A stretch of DNA of 64,000 nucleotides from assembly GCF_030406385.1 (NCBI RefSeq), contig NZ_JAUEPM010000006.1:62001-126000 (forward strand). The letters run 5' to 3'. The notes under the pieces were generated by a model. The model searched no databases. It saw only the letters and a program-made list of their open reading frames with translations, and was not told the DNA's origin. The position numbers were made by a program, and so were the translations under genes. Shown here piece after piece: positions 1-8,323 of the stretch (the first letter of the stretch is position 1; the number at the start of each line of letters is the position of its first letter). This DNA is from Microbacterium oryzae. GTDB lineage: Bacteria > Actinomycetota > Actinomycetes > Actinomycetales > Microbacteriaceae.

Positions 1-16
1 CAGGGCAGCTGACGAG

Positions 17-640
17 ATGAGCGAGCAGGGCCGCATCCGGATCGATCTCTTCACGACGCTGGACGGCGTCGCGCAGGCGCCAGGTGGCCCGGAGGAGGAC
101 ACCTCCGGCGGCTTCCCCTATGGCGGATGGCAGGCGCCGCTCTTCGACGAGACGGTCGGCCGCGAGGTGGGCCGGGCCATCGACGAGATCGACGCGCTGC
201 TCCTCGGCCGCCGCACGTACGACATCTTTGCGGGGTACTGGCCGCAGCATGAGAGCGGCGAGGACGGCGAGATCGGCGTGAAGTTCGGTGCGGTCCCCAA
301 GTACGTGGCCAGCCGCGGCGAGCCGGACCTCTCCTGGCGCGGCAGCGAGCGGGTGGGAGACGACCTCGCCGCCGAGATCGCGGCCATCCGCGCCCGGCAC
401 CGTCTCACGGCAGTCATCGGCAGCGTGGACCTCGTGCATACGCTGCTCGCGCACCAGCTCTACGACGAGCTGTGCCTGTGGGTGTACCCGGTGGTCCTCG
501 GTCAGGGGAAGAAGGTCTTCCCGGATGGCGCGTCGCCGGCGAATCTCCGGCTCACGTCCGCTCCGGTGGTGGGGGAGAGCGGCGCGGTGCTGCTGCGCTA
601 CGCGCCCGTCGACCTGGAGCCCCGCACCGGCTCGTTCTGA
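17..640 (+). CDS. Dihydrofolate reductase family protein (RibD C-terminal domain)
   Basis: A 207-residue cytoplasmic protein of the RibD C-terminal/DHFR-like fold. It opens with the family's typical beta strand IRIDLFTTLDGVAQAPGG, has the LLLGRRTYDIFAGYWP segment near residues 66-81 and ends with a conserved strand after GQGKKVFPDG. Such proteins are probable NADPH-dependent reductases; most have no known substrate and they are distinct from FolA. The length is normal for the family. The ATG follows a weak GACGAG ribosome site. It is convergent with xthA (28 bases apart) and its upstream neighbour lies outside the window, so its promoter cannot be judged. Family assignment is firm; substrate unknown. 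Confidence 0.85.
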   Translation: MSEQGRIRIDLFTTLDGVAQAPGGPEEDTSGGFPYGGWQAPLFDETVGREVGRAIDEIDALLLGRRTYDIFAGYWPQHESGEDGEIGVKFGAVPKYVASRGEPDLSWRGSERVGDDLAAEIAAIRARHRLTAVIGSVDLVHTLLAHQLYDELCLWVYPVVLGQGKKVFPDGASPANLRLTSAPVVGESGAVLLRYAPVDLEPRTGSF

Positions 641-668
641 GGTGCGCGCCGAGGAGGGGATCGGCTGA

Positions 669-1511
669 TCAGCCGAAGATCATCGGCACGTCGTCATCGT
701 CCTCCGGAGAGAGGTCGAGGTCGACGACGACCGGCACATGATCGCTCGGCGACTCGCCCTTGCGCTCGTCGCGCGCGATGGAAGCCCCGGTCATGGCGTC
801 GGCCAGCGCTCGCGATCCCAGGACGAAATCGATGCGGATGCCCTGATTGCGCGGGAACTTCAGTCGCTGGTAGTCCCAGTACGTGAAGCCGGAGGGGATG
901 AGGGGTCGCACGACGTCGGAGACGCCCGCCGTCTCCAGCGCGAAGAAGGCGTCGCGCTCGGGCTGCGACACGTGCGTGGACACGCCCTCGACGATGTCGG
1001 GGTCGCCGTTGTCCTCGTCGAACGGGATGATGTTGAAGTCGCCCACGAGCGCGAGCGGCAGGTCGGGCTGGACGGCGAGCTCCGCACGCGTCGCCTCGCG
1101 CAGCGCCTCGAGCCACCGCAGCTTGTACTGGTAGTGCGGGTCGTTCAGCGAGCGGCCGTTCGGCACGTAGAGGCTCCAGACGCGCACACCGCCGACGAGA
1201 GCGGAGATCGCGCGCGCCTCGTGGGGTGCGTCGTCGCCCACATGCCCCTTCTGGAATCCGGGCATGCCGGCGAACGCATGCTGCACGTCCTCGAGCGGCT
1301 CGCGGCTGGCGATCGCGACGCCGTTCCACTGATTGAGTCCGTGCGCCTCGACGTGGTACCCCGCGGCCTCGAAGCGCTCATACGGGAACTGCTCCGGCTT
1401 GCACTTGATCTCCTGCATCGCGAGCACGTCGATGCTCTCCCGCTCGGCGAACGACACGATGCGGTCGACGCGGGCGCGGATCGAGTTCACGTTCCAGGTG
1501 GCGAGGCGCAT
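669..1511 (-). CDS. xthA: Exodeoxyribonuclease III
   Basis: A 280-residue apurinic/apyrimidinic endonuclease and 3'-5' exonuclease of the EEP fold, acting in base-excision repair. The start MRLATWNVNSIRARVDR, the metal-binding Glu in AMQEIKC (E34), GDFN (residues 157-160) and the C-terminal SDHVPVVVD with the catalytic Asp257-His258 pair are all present, so it should be active. Length is that of the ExoA/XthA family. On the minus strand the start codon is preceded by TAGGCT and then exactly six bases (GGAGTC), which suggests a leaderless or nearly leaderless transcript. It is divergent from pyrE across 74 bases. The acidic C-terminal tail (DLDLSPEDDDDVP) is a lineage extra. Confidence 0.95.
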   Translation of the reverse strand: MRLATWNVNSIRARVDRIVSFAERESIDVLAMQEIKCKPEQFPYERFEAAGYHVEAHGLNQWNGVAIASREPLEDVQHAFAGMPGFQKGHVGDDAPHEARAISALVGGVRVWSLYVPNGRSLNDPHYQYKLRWLEALREATRAELAVQPDLPLALVGDFNIIPFDEDNGDPDIVEGVSTHVSQPERDAFFALETAGVSDVVRPLIPSGFTYWDYQRLKFPRNQGIRIDFVLGSRALADAMTGASIARDERKGESPSDHVPVVVDLDLSPEDDDDVPMIFG

Positions 1512-1585
1512 GACTCCAGCCTATTTCGATCCGCTGACGCCGCTCGCGGGTGGGGTCTCCGTCCGGCGCTCTCTAAGCTGGTCGC

Positions 1586-2164
1586 ATGGCCATCGCATCC
1601 ACGCCCGAACTCGAAGCCGACCGGCAGGAGCTCATCCGCCTCGTCAAGAAGGACGCCGTCTTCCACGGCGATTTCACGCTCTCGAGCGGCAAGCAGGCCA
1701 CGTACTACGTCGACATGCGCAAGCTCACGCTCGATCACCGTGCCGCTCCCGCCATCGGGCGCATCATGCTCGACCTCGTCCGCGACATCGACGGCGTCGC
1801 CGCGGTGGGCGGCCTCACGCTCGGAGCCGACCCCATCGCCAACGCGATGGTCCACGCCTCGGTGGCCGCCGGCCGTCCGGTCGACGCCTTCGTCGTGCGC
1901 AAGGAGCCCAAGGACCACGGCCGCGGCCGTCAGATCGAGGGTGCCGAGGTCGCCGGCAAGCGCGTCGTCGTGCTCGACGACACGGTAACCACGGGCGGCT
2001 CGCCGCTGAAGGCCGTCGAGGTGCTGCGGAAGGCCGGTGCTGAGGTCGTCGCCGTCGCCACGATCGTCGACCGCAAGACCGGCGCGCAGGAGCGCATCGA
2101 GGCGGAGGGCCTGCAGTGGCTCGCCGCGATCGACCTCGACGATCTCGGCCTGGAAGCGCAGTAG
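1586..2164 (+). CDS. pyrE: Orotate phosphoribosyltransferase
   Basis: A 192-residue enzyme of de novo pyrimidine synthesis that joins orotate to PRPP to give orotidine 5'-phosphate. The PRPP-binding motif VVVLDDTVTTGGSP (Asp131-Asp132) and the flexible-loop RKEPKDHGRGRQIEG are intact. The length matches the short actinobacterial form. The ATG is preceded by TAAGCT and six bases, a leaderless arrangement that supports this start. A ROK-family gene follows after six bases and is probably co-transcribed. Other pyr genes are not in the window, so pyrE stands apart from the pyrimidine operon here. Confidence 0.93.
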   Translation: MAIASTPELEADRQELIRLVKKDAVFHGDFTLSSGKQATYYVDMRKLTLDHRAAPAIGRIMLDLVRDIDGVAAVGGLTLGADPIANAMVHASVAAGRPVDAFVVRKEPKDHGRGRQIEGAEVAGKRVVVLDDTVTTGGSPLKAVEVLRKAGAEVVAVATIVDRKTGAQERIEAEGLQWLAAIDLDDLGLEAQ

Positions 2165-2170
2165 ACCTCG

Positions 2171-3079
2171 ATGACCCGCATCGCCCTCGCCATCGACCTC
2201 GGCGGCACGAAGATCGACGCCGCGCTCGTCGACGCCGACGGGCGGGTCCTCGCCGAGGGCCGCAACCGCCGCCCCACCGGCCCGGAGATCACGCCCGGCG
2301 GACTCCACCGGGCGGTCACCGAGGTGGTGTCGCACGCGCTCGCGCACCTGCCGGGCGACGCGCAGTTCGTCGGCGCCGGCATCGGCAGCGCCGGGCCGAT
2401 CGACCTGCGGGCGGGGGCCATCCACCCGGTCAACATGCCGAACGTGCGCGGGTTCGAGCTTCTGGAAGCCGTGCGAGACGCCGTCATCGCCTCGACCGGG
2501 GAGTTCGATCCGGTCGTGCGGCTGCGGCACGACGGCGGGTGCCTCGCGCTCGCGGAGTCGTGGCTGGGTGCGGCGGCGGGCGCCCGGGCGTCGCTCTCGC
2601 TCGTCGTATCGACGGGAGTCGGCGGCGGCGTGGTGATGGGCGGCATCCCCGTGGGCGGGGCGTCCGGCAATGCCGGGCACCTCGGGCAGATGCACGTCGG
2701 CGAGCTGACGGTCGAGGAGATCGCGGCGGGCCCCGCCAGCGTCCGCTGGGCGCAGCTGCAGGGATGGCAGGGGGAGACGGGCGAGGATCTCGCCACGTCG
2801 GCCGCCGCGGGCGACCGCGTGGCGCGCGCGGCGATCGAGCGGTCGGCGAAGACGGTCGGGCAGGCGCTGGCAGACGCGTCGTCGCTGCTCGACCTCGAGG
2901 TGATCGCGATCTCGGGCGGGTTCTCCAACGTCGCGGACGACTACGTCGACCTCGTCGGCGCGGCCCTGCGCGACTGGGCGGGGCTGCCCTACGCCCAGCG
3001 CACGCGCGTCGTCCGCAGCGCTCTCGGCGGTGACGGGCCGATCATCGGCGCCGGCGCGCTCGTCCTGCGCGACGCCTGA
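2171..3079 (+). CDS. ROK-family sugar kinase-like protein
   Basis: A 302-residue ASKHA-fold protein. It has the N-terminal phosphate-binding loop AIDLGGTKIDAAL (residues 7-19), the FVGAGIGSAGPIDL segment, and the STGVGGGVVMGG adenosine-side motif. ROK proteins are mostly ATP-dependent glucose/hexose or N-acetylsugar kinases. What is odd is that the usual zinc site CxCGxxGCxE after the conserved GHLG is absent: here the sequence reads GNAGHLGQMHVGELTVEEIA, with no cysteine. Also, the catalytic Asp region usually read as ENDA/NDxN is replaced by RHDGGCLALAESWLG, so Asp is kept within HDGG. It is probably co-transcribed with pyrE. Substrate not predictable. Confidence 0.8.
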   Translation: MTRIALAIDLGGTKIDAALVDADGRVLAEGRNRRPTGPEITPGGLHRAVTEVVSHALAHLPGDAQFVGAGIGSAGPIDLRAGAIHPVNMPNVRGFELLEAVRDAVIASTGEFDPVVRLRHDGGCLALAESWLGAAAGARASLSLVVSTGVGGGVVMGGIPVGGASGNAGHLGQMHVGELTVEEIAAGPASVRWAQLQGWQGETGEDLATSAAAGDRVARAAIERSAKTVGQALADASSLLDLEVIAISGGFSNVADDYVDLVGAALRDWAGLPYAQRTRVVRSALGGDGPIIGAGALVLRDA

Positions 3080-3089
3080 TCCGGTCCGC

Positions 3090-3566
3090 TCAGGCGTCAC
3101 GGCGGTAGGCGGCGCGCATCCGCGGTGTCGTCAGCAGGAGGCCGACCGTCAGCATGAGCGCGGCGAACGCCAGCTGCTCGAGGGTCATCCACGCGGGGTA
3201 GAGCCCTGGGATGGCGGCGAAGACGAGGGTCACGCAGGGGAAGACGAACGCGAACACGCGCATCCGCGCGTACGCCCAGTACCAGCCCTGCTCGGCCCGG
3301 AACGAGAAGTAGCCCAGTCCGCCGGTCAGCCCCAGCACGACCACGCTGCGCATCCAGACGGGAAGCGGCTCGGCCATCCCCTGCATGGTGAGCCAGAACG
3401 CGATGCCGATCGCGCTCACGCCCAGCATCATGGCGATGCCCAGGAGCACCCGCACGACGAGCCAGTCGCGGCGCAGCGTGGGGTCGGCGATGGCGGGGAC
3501 CCGCACGTCGCGCTGGCGCCCGGCGGCGAGACGGTCGACGCGCAGCAGCACCTCGTTCAGACTCAC
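3090..3566 (-). CDS. Hypothetical four-helix membrane protein
   Basis: A predicted 158-residue inner-membrane protein with no family that I recognise. After a polar N-terminus of about 30 residues there are four hydrophobic segments, roughly LVVRVLLGIAMMLGVSAIGI, SVVVLGLTGGLGYFSF, VFAFVFPCVTLVFAAIPGLY and LAFAALMLTVGLLLTT, and a basic tail. The GTG start (VSLNEVLLRV) was chosen because the reading frame upstream is arginine-rich shadow of the neighbouring HAD gene. It is convergent with the ROK gene (10 bases) and lies 62 bases downstream of the HAD phosphatase on the same strand. Confidence 0.6.
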   Translation of the reverse strand: MSLNEVLLRVDRLAAGRQRDVRVPAIADPTLRRDWLVVRVLLGIAMMLGVSAIGIAFWLTMQGMAEPLPVWMRSVVVLGLTGGLGYFSFRAEQGWYWAYARMRVFAFVFPCVTLVFAAIPGLYPAWMTLEQLAFAALMLTVGLLLTTPRMRAAYRRDA

Positions 3567-3628
3567 GCCGGAGATCGTACTCGGGCCCGCTCGGAGGGCG
3601 GCGAGACGGCGCTCCGCCCTCGCGCCGG

Positions 3629-4447
3629 TCAGACCCCGGCGACGAGCTCGCCGCCGCCCTCTCCCTCGGCACGAGGGTCCAGCAGGTCGGCGACGGACGC
3701 CACGATCTCGTCGGGGCGGAACGGGTACTGCTCGATCGAGGTCCGCGAGCTGATGCCGGTCATCACGAGCACGGTGTGGAGACCCGCTTCGATGCCGGCG
3801 ACGATGTCGGTGTCCATGCGATCGCCGATCATCCCGGTGTTCTCGCTGTGCGCGCCGATGCGGTTGAGCGCCGAGCGGAACATCATCGGGTTCGGCTTGC
3901 CGACGATGTAGGGCTCCTTGCCGGTCGCCTTCGTGATGAGCGCGTTGATCGCTCCGGTCGCGGGCAGCACGCCCTCCGCGCTCGGACCGGTGGCATCCGG
4001 ATTGGTGGAGATGAAGCGCGCCCCCCGGTTGATGAGCCGCACCGCCTTCGTCAGCGCCTCGAAGGAGTAGTTGCGCGTCTCCCCGACGACGACGTAGTCC
4101 GGGTTCGTCTCGGTCATGATGAACCCCGCCTCGTGCATGGCGGTGAGGATGCCGGCCTCGCCGATCACGAAGGCCGATCCACCCGGGCTCTGCTGCTTGA
4201 GGAATGCCGCTGTCGCCAGGGCGCTCGTCCAGATGTTCTCCTCGGGCACGTCGATGCCCGAGCCGCGCAGCCGCGCAGCGAGATCCCGTGGTGTGAAGAT
4301 CGAGTTGTTCGTCAGCACGAGGAAGGGCGTCCCGGTGTCGCGCCACTGCGCGAGCAGCTCCGGGGCCCCGGGGATCGGCTTCTCCTCGTGCACGAGGACG
4401 CCGTCCATGTCGGTCAGCCAGCACTCGATCTCATCGCGTCGCGCCAT
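3629..4447 (-). CDS. HAD-IIA family (NagD-like) phosphatase
   Basis: A 272-residue hydrolase of the haloacid dehalogenase superfamily, subclass IIA. Motif I is LTDMDGVL with nucleophile Asp13 and acid/base Asp15; motif II is FLVLTNNS; motifs III and IV are KPNPMMF and MIGDRMDTDI, with the metal-binding Asp. The IIA cap lies between motifs II and III. Family members dephosphorylate small phosphometabolites such as nucleoside monophosphates, p-nitrophenyl-type or glycolytic side-products; the substrate cannot be told from sequence. The start ATG is preceded on its strand by TAGGCT and six bases (GACACC), which suggests leaderless expression. It is divergent from the SDR gene. Confidence 0.88.
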   Translation of the reverse strand: MARRDEIECWLTDMDGVLVHEEKPIPGAPELLAQWRDTGTPFLVLTNNSIFTPRDLAARLRGSGIDVPEENIWTSALATAAFLKQQSPGGSAFVIGEAGILTAMHEAGFIMTETNPDYVVVGETRNYSFEALTKAVRLINRGARFISTNPDATGPSAEGVLPATGAINALITKATGKEPYIVGKPNPMMFRSALNRIGAHSENTGMIGDRMDTDIVAGIEAGLHTVLVMTGISSRTSIEQYPFRPDEIVASVADLLDPRAEGEGGGELVAGV

Positions 4448-4510
4448 GGTGTCAGCCTAGGTTCCGCGGCCATGCTCCCGAAGGCATGCTTTCACGCGTA
4501 TCTTCATGAC

Positions 4511-5500
4511 GTGACCCAACGCGCGCCCCGGAGCTGGGATCCGTCGCGCCTTCCCGACCAGTCCGGCCGCACGTTCCTCATCACCGGCGCCAACGCCGGC
4601 CTCGGATACTTCGCCAGCGAGCAGCTCGCCAGGGCCCGTGCTCACGTCATCCTGAGCGGTCGCAGCCCGCACCGCCTGACCGCCGCCCGCGATGCGCTCG
4701 AGGCCCGTGTGCCCGGCGCCTCCGTGCAGACGCTGCTGCTCGACGTGAGCAACAGCGGCTCCATCCGCGCGGCCGCCGCCAGCGTCCGCGGCGGACTCTT
4801 CAAGCGGCAGCGGCTCGACGGCGTGCTGCTGAACGCGGGCATCGTGCACACGCCGCGCGAGCGGAAGACGACGCGGGATGGCCGGGAGCTGGTGCTGGCG
4901 ACGAACGCGCTCGGGCACTTCGTGCTGGCCGCGGAGCTGCTCACCACCCTGTCCAAGTCGGCCAGCCGCACGTGGACGCCCCGCATGGTCTGGCTCGGCA
5001 GCATGTCGACGCGGATGGGCGCCTACGACCCCGTCGACATCCAGCTCGAGCGCGGGTACCGGGCCTGGCGCGCGTACGTGCAGTCGAAGGTCGTCGTGCA
5101 GGCGCTCGGGATGGAGGCCGACGCGCGCCTGCAGGCCGCCGGCGTTCCCGTGGAGAGCGTCGTCGCCCACCCCGGCTACTCGATCGGCGGTCGCACGCCG
5201 CGCGTGACGGGCGTCAACGAGCCCGGCCTGTGGAAGCGCGTGAAGGACACGCTGCAGGCGCCCGTCTCGCAGTCCAAGGAGGACGGCGCGGCCTCCCTCG
5301 TCCGCGCGCTGGTCGATCCCGAGGTCTCCGGCGGGGAGTACTGGGGCCCGCGCCATCTCACCCGAGGGCTGCCGACGCTGCAGCAGCCCTCGAAGACCTC
5401 CGCCGACCCCGAGGTGCGTCAGCGCATCTGGGAGACGTGCGAGCGGCTCTCCGGCATGGAGTGGCCGTTCGCCCGCGCGGCGCGCCTCGCCGGCCGCTGA
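4511..5500 (+). CDS. Short-chain dehydrogenase/reductase (retinol-dehydrogenase/protochlorophyllide-reductase-like)
   Basis: A 329-residue SDR of the long, RDH/WWOX-like type. The cofactor loop is LITGANAGLG (TGANAGLG at 25-32), followed by the NADP-type arginine in SGRSPHRL, and the NAG-equivalent LLNAGI. The active site is YVQSK with Tyr189 and Lys193. The substrate is unknown; related actinobacterial enzymes are annotated as generic NAD(P)-dependent oxidoreductases. I chose the GTG start because TATCTT lies six bases before it, as in other leaderless genes here; an upstream in-frame ATG at 4471 would run through that -10 box. It is divergent from the HAD gene. Confidence 0.85.
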   Translation: MTQRAPRSWDPSRLPDQSGRTFLITGANAGLGYFASEQLARARAHVILSGRSPHRLTAARDALEARVPGASVQTLLLDVSNSGSIRAAAASVRGGLFKRQRLDGVLLNAGIVHTPRERKTTRDGRELVLATNALGHFVLAAELLTTLSKSASRTWTPRMVWLGSMSTRMGAYDPVDIQLERGYRAWRAYVQSKVVVQALGMEADARLQAAGVPVESVVAHPGYSIGGRTPRVTGVNEPGLWKRVKDTLQAPVSQSKEDGAASLVRALVDPEVSGGEYWGPRHLTRGLPTLQQPSKTSADPEVRQRIWETCERLSGMEWPFARAARLAGR

Positions 5501-5524
5501 CCCGGCCCGTCAGCCGCCGGCCCG

Positions 5525-6187
5525 TCAGCCGCCGACCACCCCGGTCTCGTAGGCGAGGATCACGAGCTGCACGCGATCGCGCGCGCCGAGCTTCTGCAGC
5601 AGGCGCCCGATGTGCGTCTTGACCGTCGAGGGCGCGAGGAAGAAGCGCTCGGCGATCTCGTCGTTCGTGAGGCCCTCGGCGATGGCCGCGAAGACCTCGC
5701 GCTCGCGCGGGGTGAGCGTCGCGAGCGCGGCGGATGGCGGCCGTGCGGCGGGCGCGGGCGCCGCGAACTGCGCGATCATCCGCCGCGTGACGCTCGGTGC
5801 GAGCACGGCATCGCCGGCGTGCACGGCGCGGATGGCCGTGAGCAGGTCGGATGGCAGCGCGTCCTTCAGGAGGAAGCCGCTCGCCCCGGCGCGAAGCGCG
5901 GCGAACGCGTACTCGTCGAGGTCGAACGTCGTGAGCACGAGGATGCCGGGCCGCGGCCCCTGCGACACGATGCGCTCGGTGGCGCCGATGCCGTCGAGCC
6001 GCGGCATGCGCACGTCCATGAGGAGCACGTCGAGTTCGGTCGAGCGGGCGATGGCCACCGCCTCCTCGCCGTCCTCGGCCTCGGCGACCACCTCGATGTC
6101 GGGCTGTGCATCGAGGACCATCCGCAGCCCCAGCCGCACGAGCTGCTGGTCGTCGGCGATCGCGACTCTGATCGGCTCGCTCGTCAT
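5525..6187 (-). CDS. NarL/LuxR-type response regulator
   Basis: A 220-residue response regulator. The receiver domain (residues 5-120) has the acidic pocket ADD, the phospho-acceptor Asp58 in LLMDVRMPRLDG and the switch Lys in LLKDALP. The C-terminal LuxR-type helix-turn-helix begins LTPREREVFAAIAEGLTNDE. The start ATG overlaps the stop of the histidine kinase gene (ATGA), so the two are translationally coupled partners. A longer start at 6223 lies inside the kinase and is less likely. The adjacent ABC exporter genes upstream of the kinase, on the same strand, are the probable regulated target. Confidence 0.93.
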   Translation of the reverse strand: MTSEPIRVAIADDQQLVRLGLRMVLDAQPDIEVVAEAEDGEEAVAIARSTELDVLLMDVRMPRLDGIGATERIVSQGPRPGILVLTTFDLDEYAFAALRAGASGFLLKDALPSDLLTAIRAVHAGDAVLAPSVTRRMIAQFAAPAPAARPPSAALATLTPREREVFAAIAEGLTNDEIAERFFLAPSTVKTHIGRLLQKLGARDRVQLVILAYETGVVGG

Positions 6188-7386
6188 CCCTGTCCCTCCC
6201 TCAGCTCCGCTCGGAGCAGCCATCCGCCATCCGCCGCCGCGCCCGCCTCGATCGTGCCGGCGTAGAGCGCGGCGCGCTCGCGCAGGCCGATGATGCCCGT
6301 GCCGCGGCCCGATGGTCCGCTGCCCGGGCGCGTGCCCGGCCCGTTCGCGATCTCGACGACGACGCGGCCATCCGCGCGGCCGACGACCACCTCGACCCGT
6401 CGCGCCCCGGGTGCGTGGCGGAGCACGTTCGTCAGGCCCTCCTGCACGATGCGGAACACCGTGAGCGCGAGCGCTGCGTCCGCGATCGGCGCGCCATCCC
6501 TGGTGAGTCGGACCGCGAGACCCGCTCCCCGGAAGCGCTCGACCAGGGCGTCCAGGTCGTCGGAGCTCGGCAGCGGCGCGACGGCGGCGGCCTCGTCGGG
6601 GGAGCGCAGCACGCCGAGCAGGCGGCGCATCTCGGCGAGCGAGGCGCGCCCCGTCTCCGCGACGGTGCGCATGGCCGCCGGCGCACCCGCCCGGCCCGCT
6701 TCCGCCTGAGCCGCGGCGCCCTCGGAGAGGGTGATCATCACGGTGAGGCTGTGCGAGACGATGTCATGCATCTCGCGGGCGATGCGCGCGCGCTCGTCGG
6801 CCACCGCGAGCTGCGCGCGCTGATCGCGTTCGCGGGCGAGATCACGCGCTCGATCGATGATGGCCTCGATATAGCGTCGACGGCCGCGGATCTGCAGTCC
6901 GATGAGGACGGGGACGAGGTAGACGACGGCAGTGGAGACGCCCAGCGTGCTCGCGGCGGTCACCTGGCCGGAGAGCCCGTACAGCAGCCCGGCGCCGATG
7001 GCGAGAGCAGAGGCGATGGCGAACCCGGTCCAGAGGCTCACGGCGGTGCCGTACAGCGCGAGCGAGTACAGCAGCACGAGGATATCGATGGCTCCACCGG
7101 CGGAGTAGCGCACCGGAAGCGCCACCAGCAGCGCGCAGGCGAGCGTGGCGGTGAACGGGTGCCGTCGTCGCAGGCCCACCGCTATGCCGCCCGCGACGAG
7201 CGCCGCGAGGCCGAGGAGCGTCTCGGCCCGCGACAGCCGGCCCATGGCGAGCAGCGCGACGATCGCCACGACGAACGGCGCCTCGCAGGCGGTCGCGAGG
7301 AGCAGATCCACCGTGCGGGGGTGCGCGTCGAGCCAGCGTCGAAGCCTGCCGGGCGGACGCGGGAGCGCGAGGTCGGCGTCGCTCAT
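6184..7386 (-). CDS. Sensor histidine kinase, HisKA_3 (NarL partner) type
   Basis: A 400-residue membrane sensor kinase. The first ~175 residues contain four to six hydrophobic segments without a sizeable extracellular domain (DUF/7TM-like sensing through the membrane). The dimerisation helix holds the phospho-acceptor His in REMHDIVSHSLTVM, and the HATPase_c domain has the N box EGLTNVLRHA and the G box RGTGIIGLRERAALY. It phosphorylates the response regulator encoded by the overlapping downstream gene. It is separated from the upstream ABC genes by a strong hairpin and has its own promoter region containing an inverted repeat (7401-7429). Confidence 0.93.
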   Translation of the reverse strand: MSDADLALPRPPGRLRRWLDAHPRTVDLLLATACEAPFVVAIVALLAMGRLSRAETLLGLAALVAGGIAVGLRRRHPFTATLACALLVALPVRYSAGGAIDILVLLYSLALYGTAVSLWTGFAIASALAIGAGLLYGLSGQVTAASTLGVSTAVVYLVPVLIGLQIRGRRRYIEAIIDRARDLARERDQRAQLAVADERARIAREMHDIVSHSLTVMITLSEGAAAQAEAGRAGAPAAMRTVAETGRASLAEMRRLLGVLRSPDEAAAVAPLPSSDDLDALVERFRGAGLAVRLTRDGAPIADAALALTVFRIVQEGLTNVLRHAPGARRVEVVVGRADGRVVVEIANGPGTRPGSGPSGRGTGIIGLRERAALYAGTIEAGAAADGGWLLRAELREGQG

Positions 7387-7400
7387 GCCGGCCCTCCCCA

Positions 7401-7431
7401 GGGTCGTGTACGCGTCACGGTCACGACCCTA
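7401..7431 (-). promoter_or_regulatory. Promoter with inverted repeat upstream of the histidine kinase gene
   Basis: On the minus strand TAGGGT (7426-7431) is a good -10 element. It overlaps one arm of a perfect 8-bp inverted repeat, GGGTCGTG (7401-7408) and CACGACCC (7422-7429), 13 bases apart. The position makes it a candidate operator, perhaps for autoregulation by the response regulator. The assignment is inference from position and symmetry. Confidence 0.45.
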
Positions 7432-7434
7432 CGC

Positions 7435-7468
7435 GGATGGCCCCCTCCGGCTGCGGAGGGGGCCATCC
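7435..7468 (-). terminator. Strong hairpin terminator after the ABC exporter genes
   Basis: A perfect 15-bp stem (left arm 7435-7449 beginning GGATGGCCCCC, right arm 7454-7468) with a 4-base loop GCTG. It lies between the stop of the ABC permease gene and the promoter of the histidine kinase. There is no clear U-tract, as is common for actinobacterial terminators. Confidence 0.7.
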
Positions 7469-7483
7469 GACGGGTTCGTCCGA

Positions 7484-8311
7484 TCACGCGTCCCGGCGCC
7501 GCACCACGGCCATCCCCGAGAGGAGAGCCGCGGCCGGCCAGGCGATCGTCAGCAGGATGTCGCGGACGACGTCGGCGTCGAGCGCGTCGGGCACCGTGTA
7601 GAGCGCCGAGCCGGTCTCGCCCATGAGCAGGTCGGCGATCTGGGGAGCCCACTCGAACGGGAGCGTCATCAGGACGGTCGGCACGAAGAGCAGGAACACC
7701 AGCACGACCGTCACCGACCAGTTCTCCGACCGCAGCAGCGCGCCGACGCCGAGGCCGAGGACGCCGGAGAGCGCGACGAGCGCCGCGCCGCCGAGGATCG
7801 GGACGACGACCCGTGCCGCCGAGAGTTCGATCGGGAAGTCGAAGGCGGAGTACACGATCGCCACCCCGACGAACGACAGCGCGAGGACGAGCGCGCTCCA
7901 GACGAACATCGCGAGGGCGACGACCGCGGCCTTCGCGCCGAGCATCGCGATCCGCCGGGGAGCGGCGGCGAGCTGCGTGCGGAGCGATCCCGTCGCATGC
8001 TCCTTCGCGTAGGCGGCGACGCCGATGACGACGGCGACCAGCTGCGTGATGAGGATCGCGTTCGTCCCCATGCTGTCCGCCGCGGGCATGACGGCGAGCC
8101 CCGCACCCTGGTCATGGGTCATGGCGGCGATCATGACCGAGAAGCCCACGGCGATGAGAAGCGCGAGGACCCCGCCGATGAGGAGCGAGATGATCGTGGC
8201 GCGCAGGCTGCGCAGGCTGATCCACTCCGCGCGCATGAGGTGCGAGAAGGACAGGCGCGGGGCGCCGAGCGAGGCGGCGCGACGCGGCGCCGCAGTGGCG
8301 GTGGTGGTCAT
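7484..8311 (-). CDS. ABC transporter permease
   Basis: A 275-residue ABC-2 type permease with six predicted membrane helices (for example IISLLIGGVLALLIAVGFSVMIA and LITQLVAVVIGVAAYAKE). The polar N-terminus FSHLMRAEWISLRSLRATI is typical of ABC-2 exporter subunits in actinobacteria. It pairs with the ATPase encoded 12 bases upstream and is preceded by GGAGACCCTC, a good ribosome site. The pair with an adjacent two-component system resembles actinobacterial drug or peptide export/resistance modules, but the substrate is unknown. Confidence 0.88.
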   Translation of the reverse strand: MTTTATAAPRRAASLGAPRLSFSHLMRAEWISLRSLRATIISLLIGGVLALLIAVGFSVMIAAMTHDQGAGLAVMPAADSMGTNAILITQLVAVVIGVAAYAKEHATGSLRTQLAAAPRRIAMLGAKAAVVALAMFVWSALVLALSFVGVAIVYSAFDFPIELSAARVVVPILGGAALVALSGVLGLGVGALLRSENWSVTVVLVFLLFVPTVLMTLPFEWAPQIADLLMGETGSALYTVPDALDADVVRDILLTIAWPAAALLSGMAVVRRRDA

Positions 8312-8323
8312 GAGGGTCTCCGC

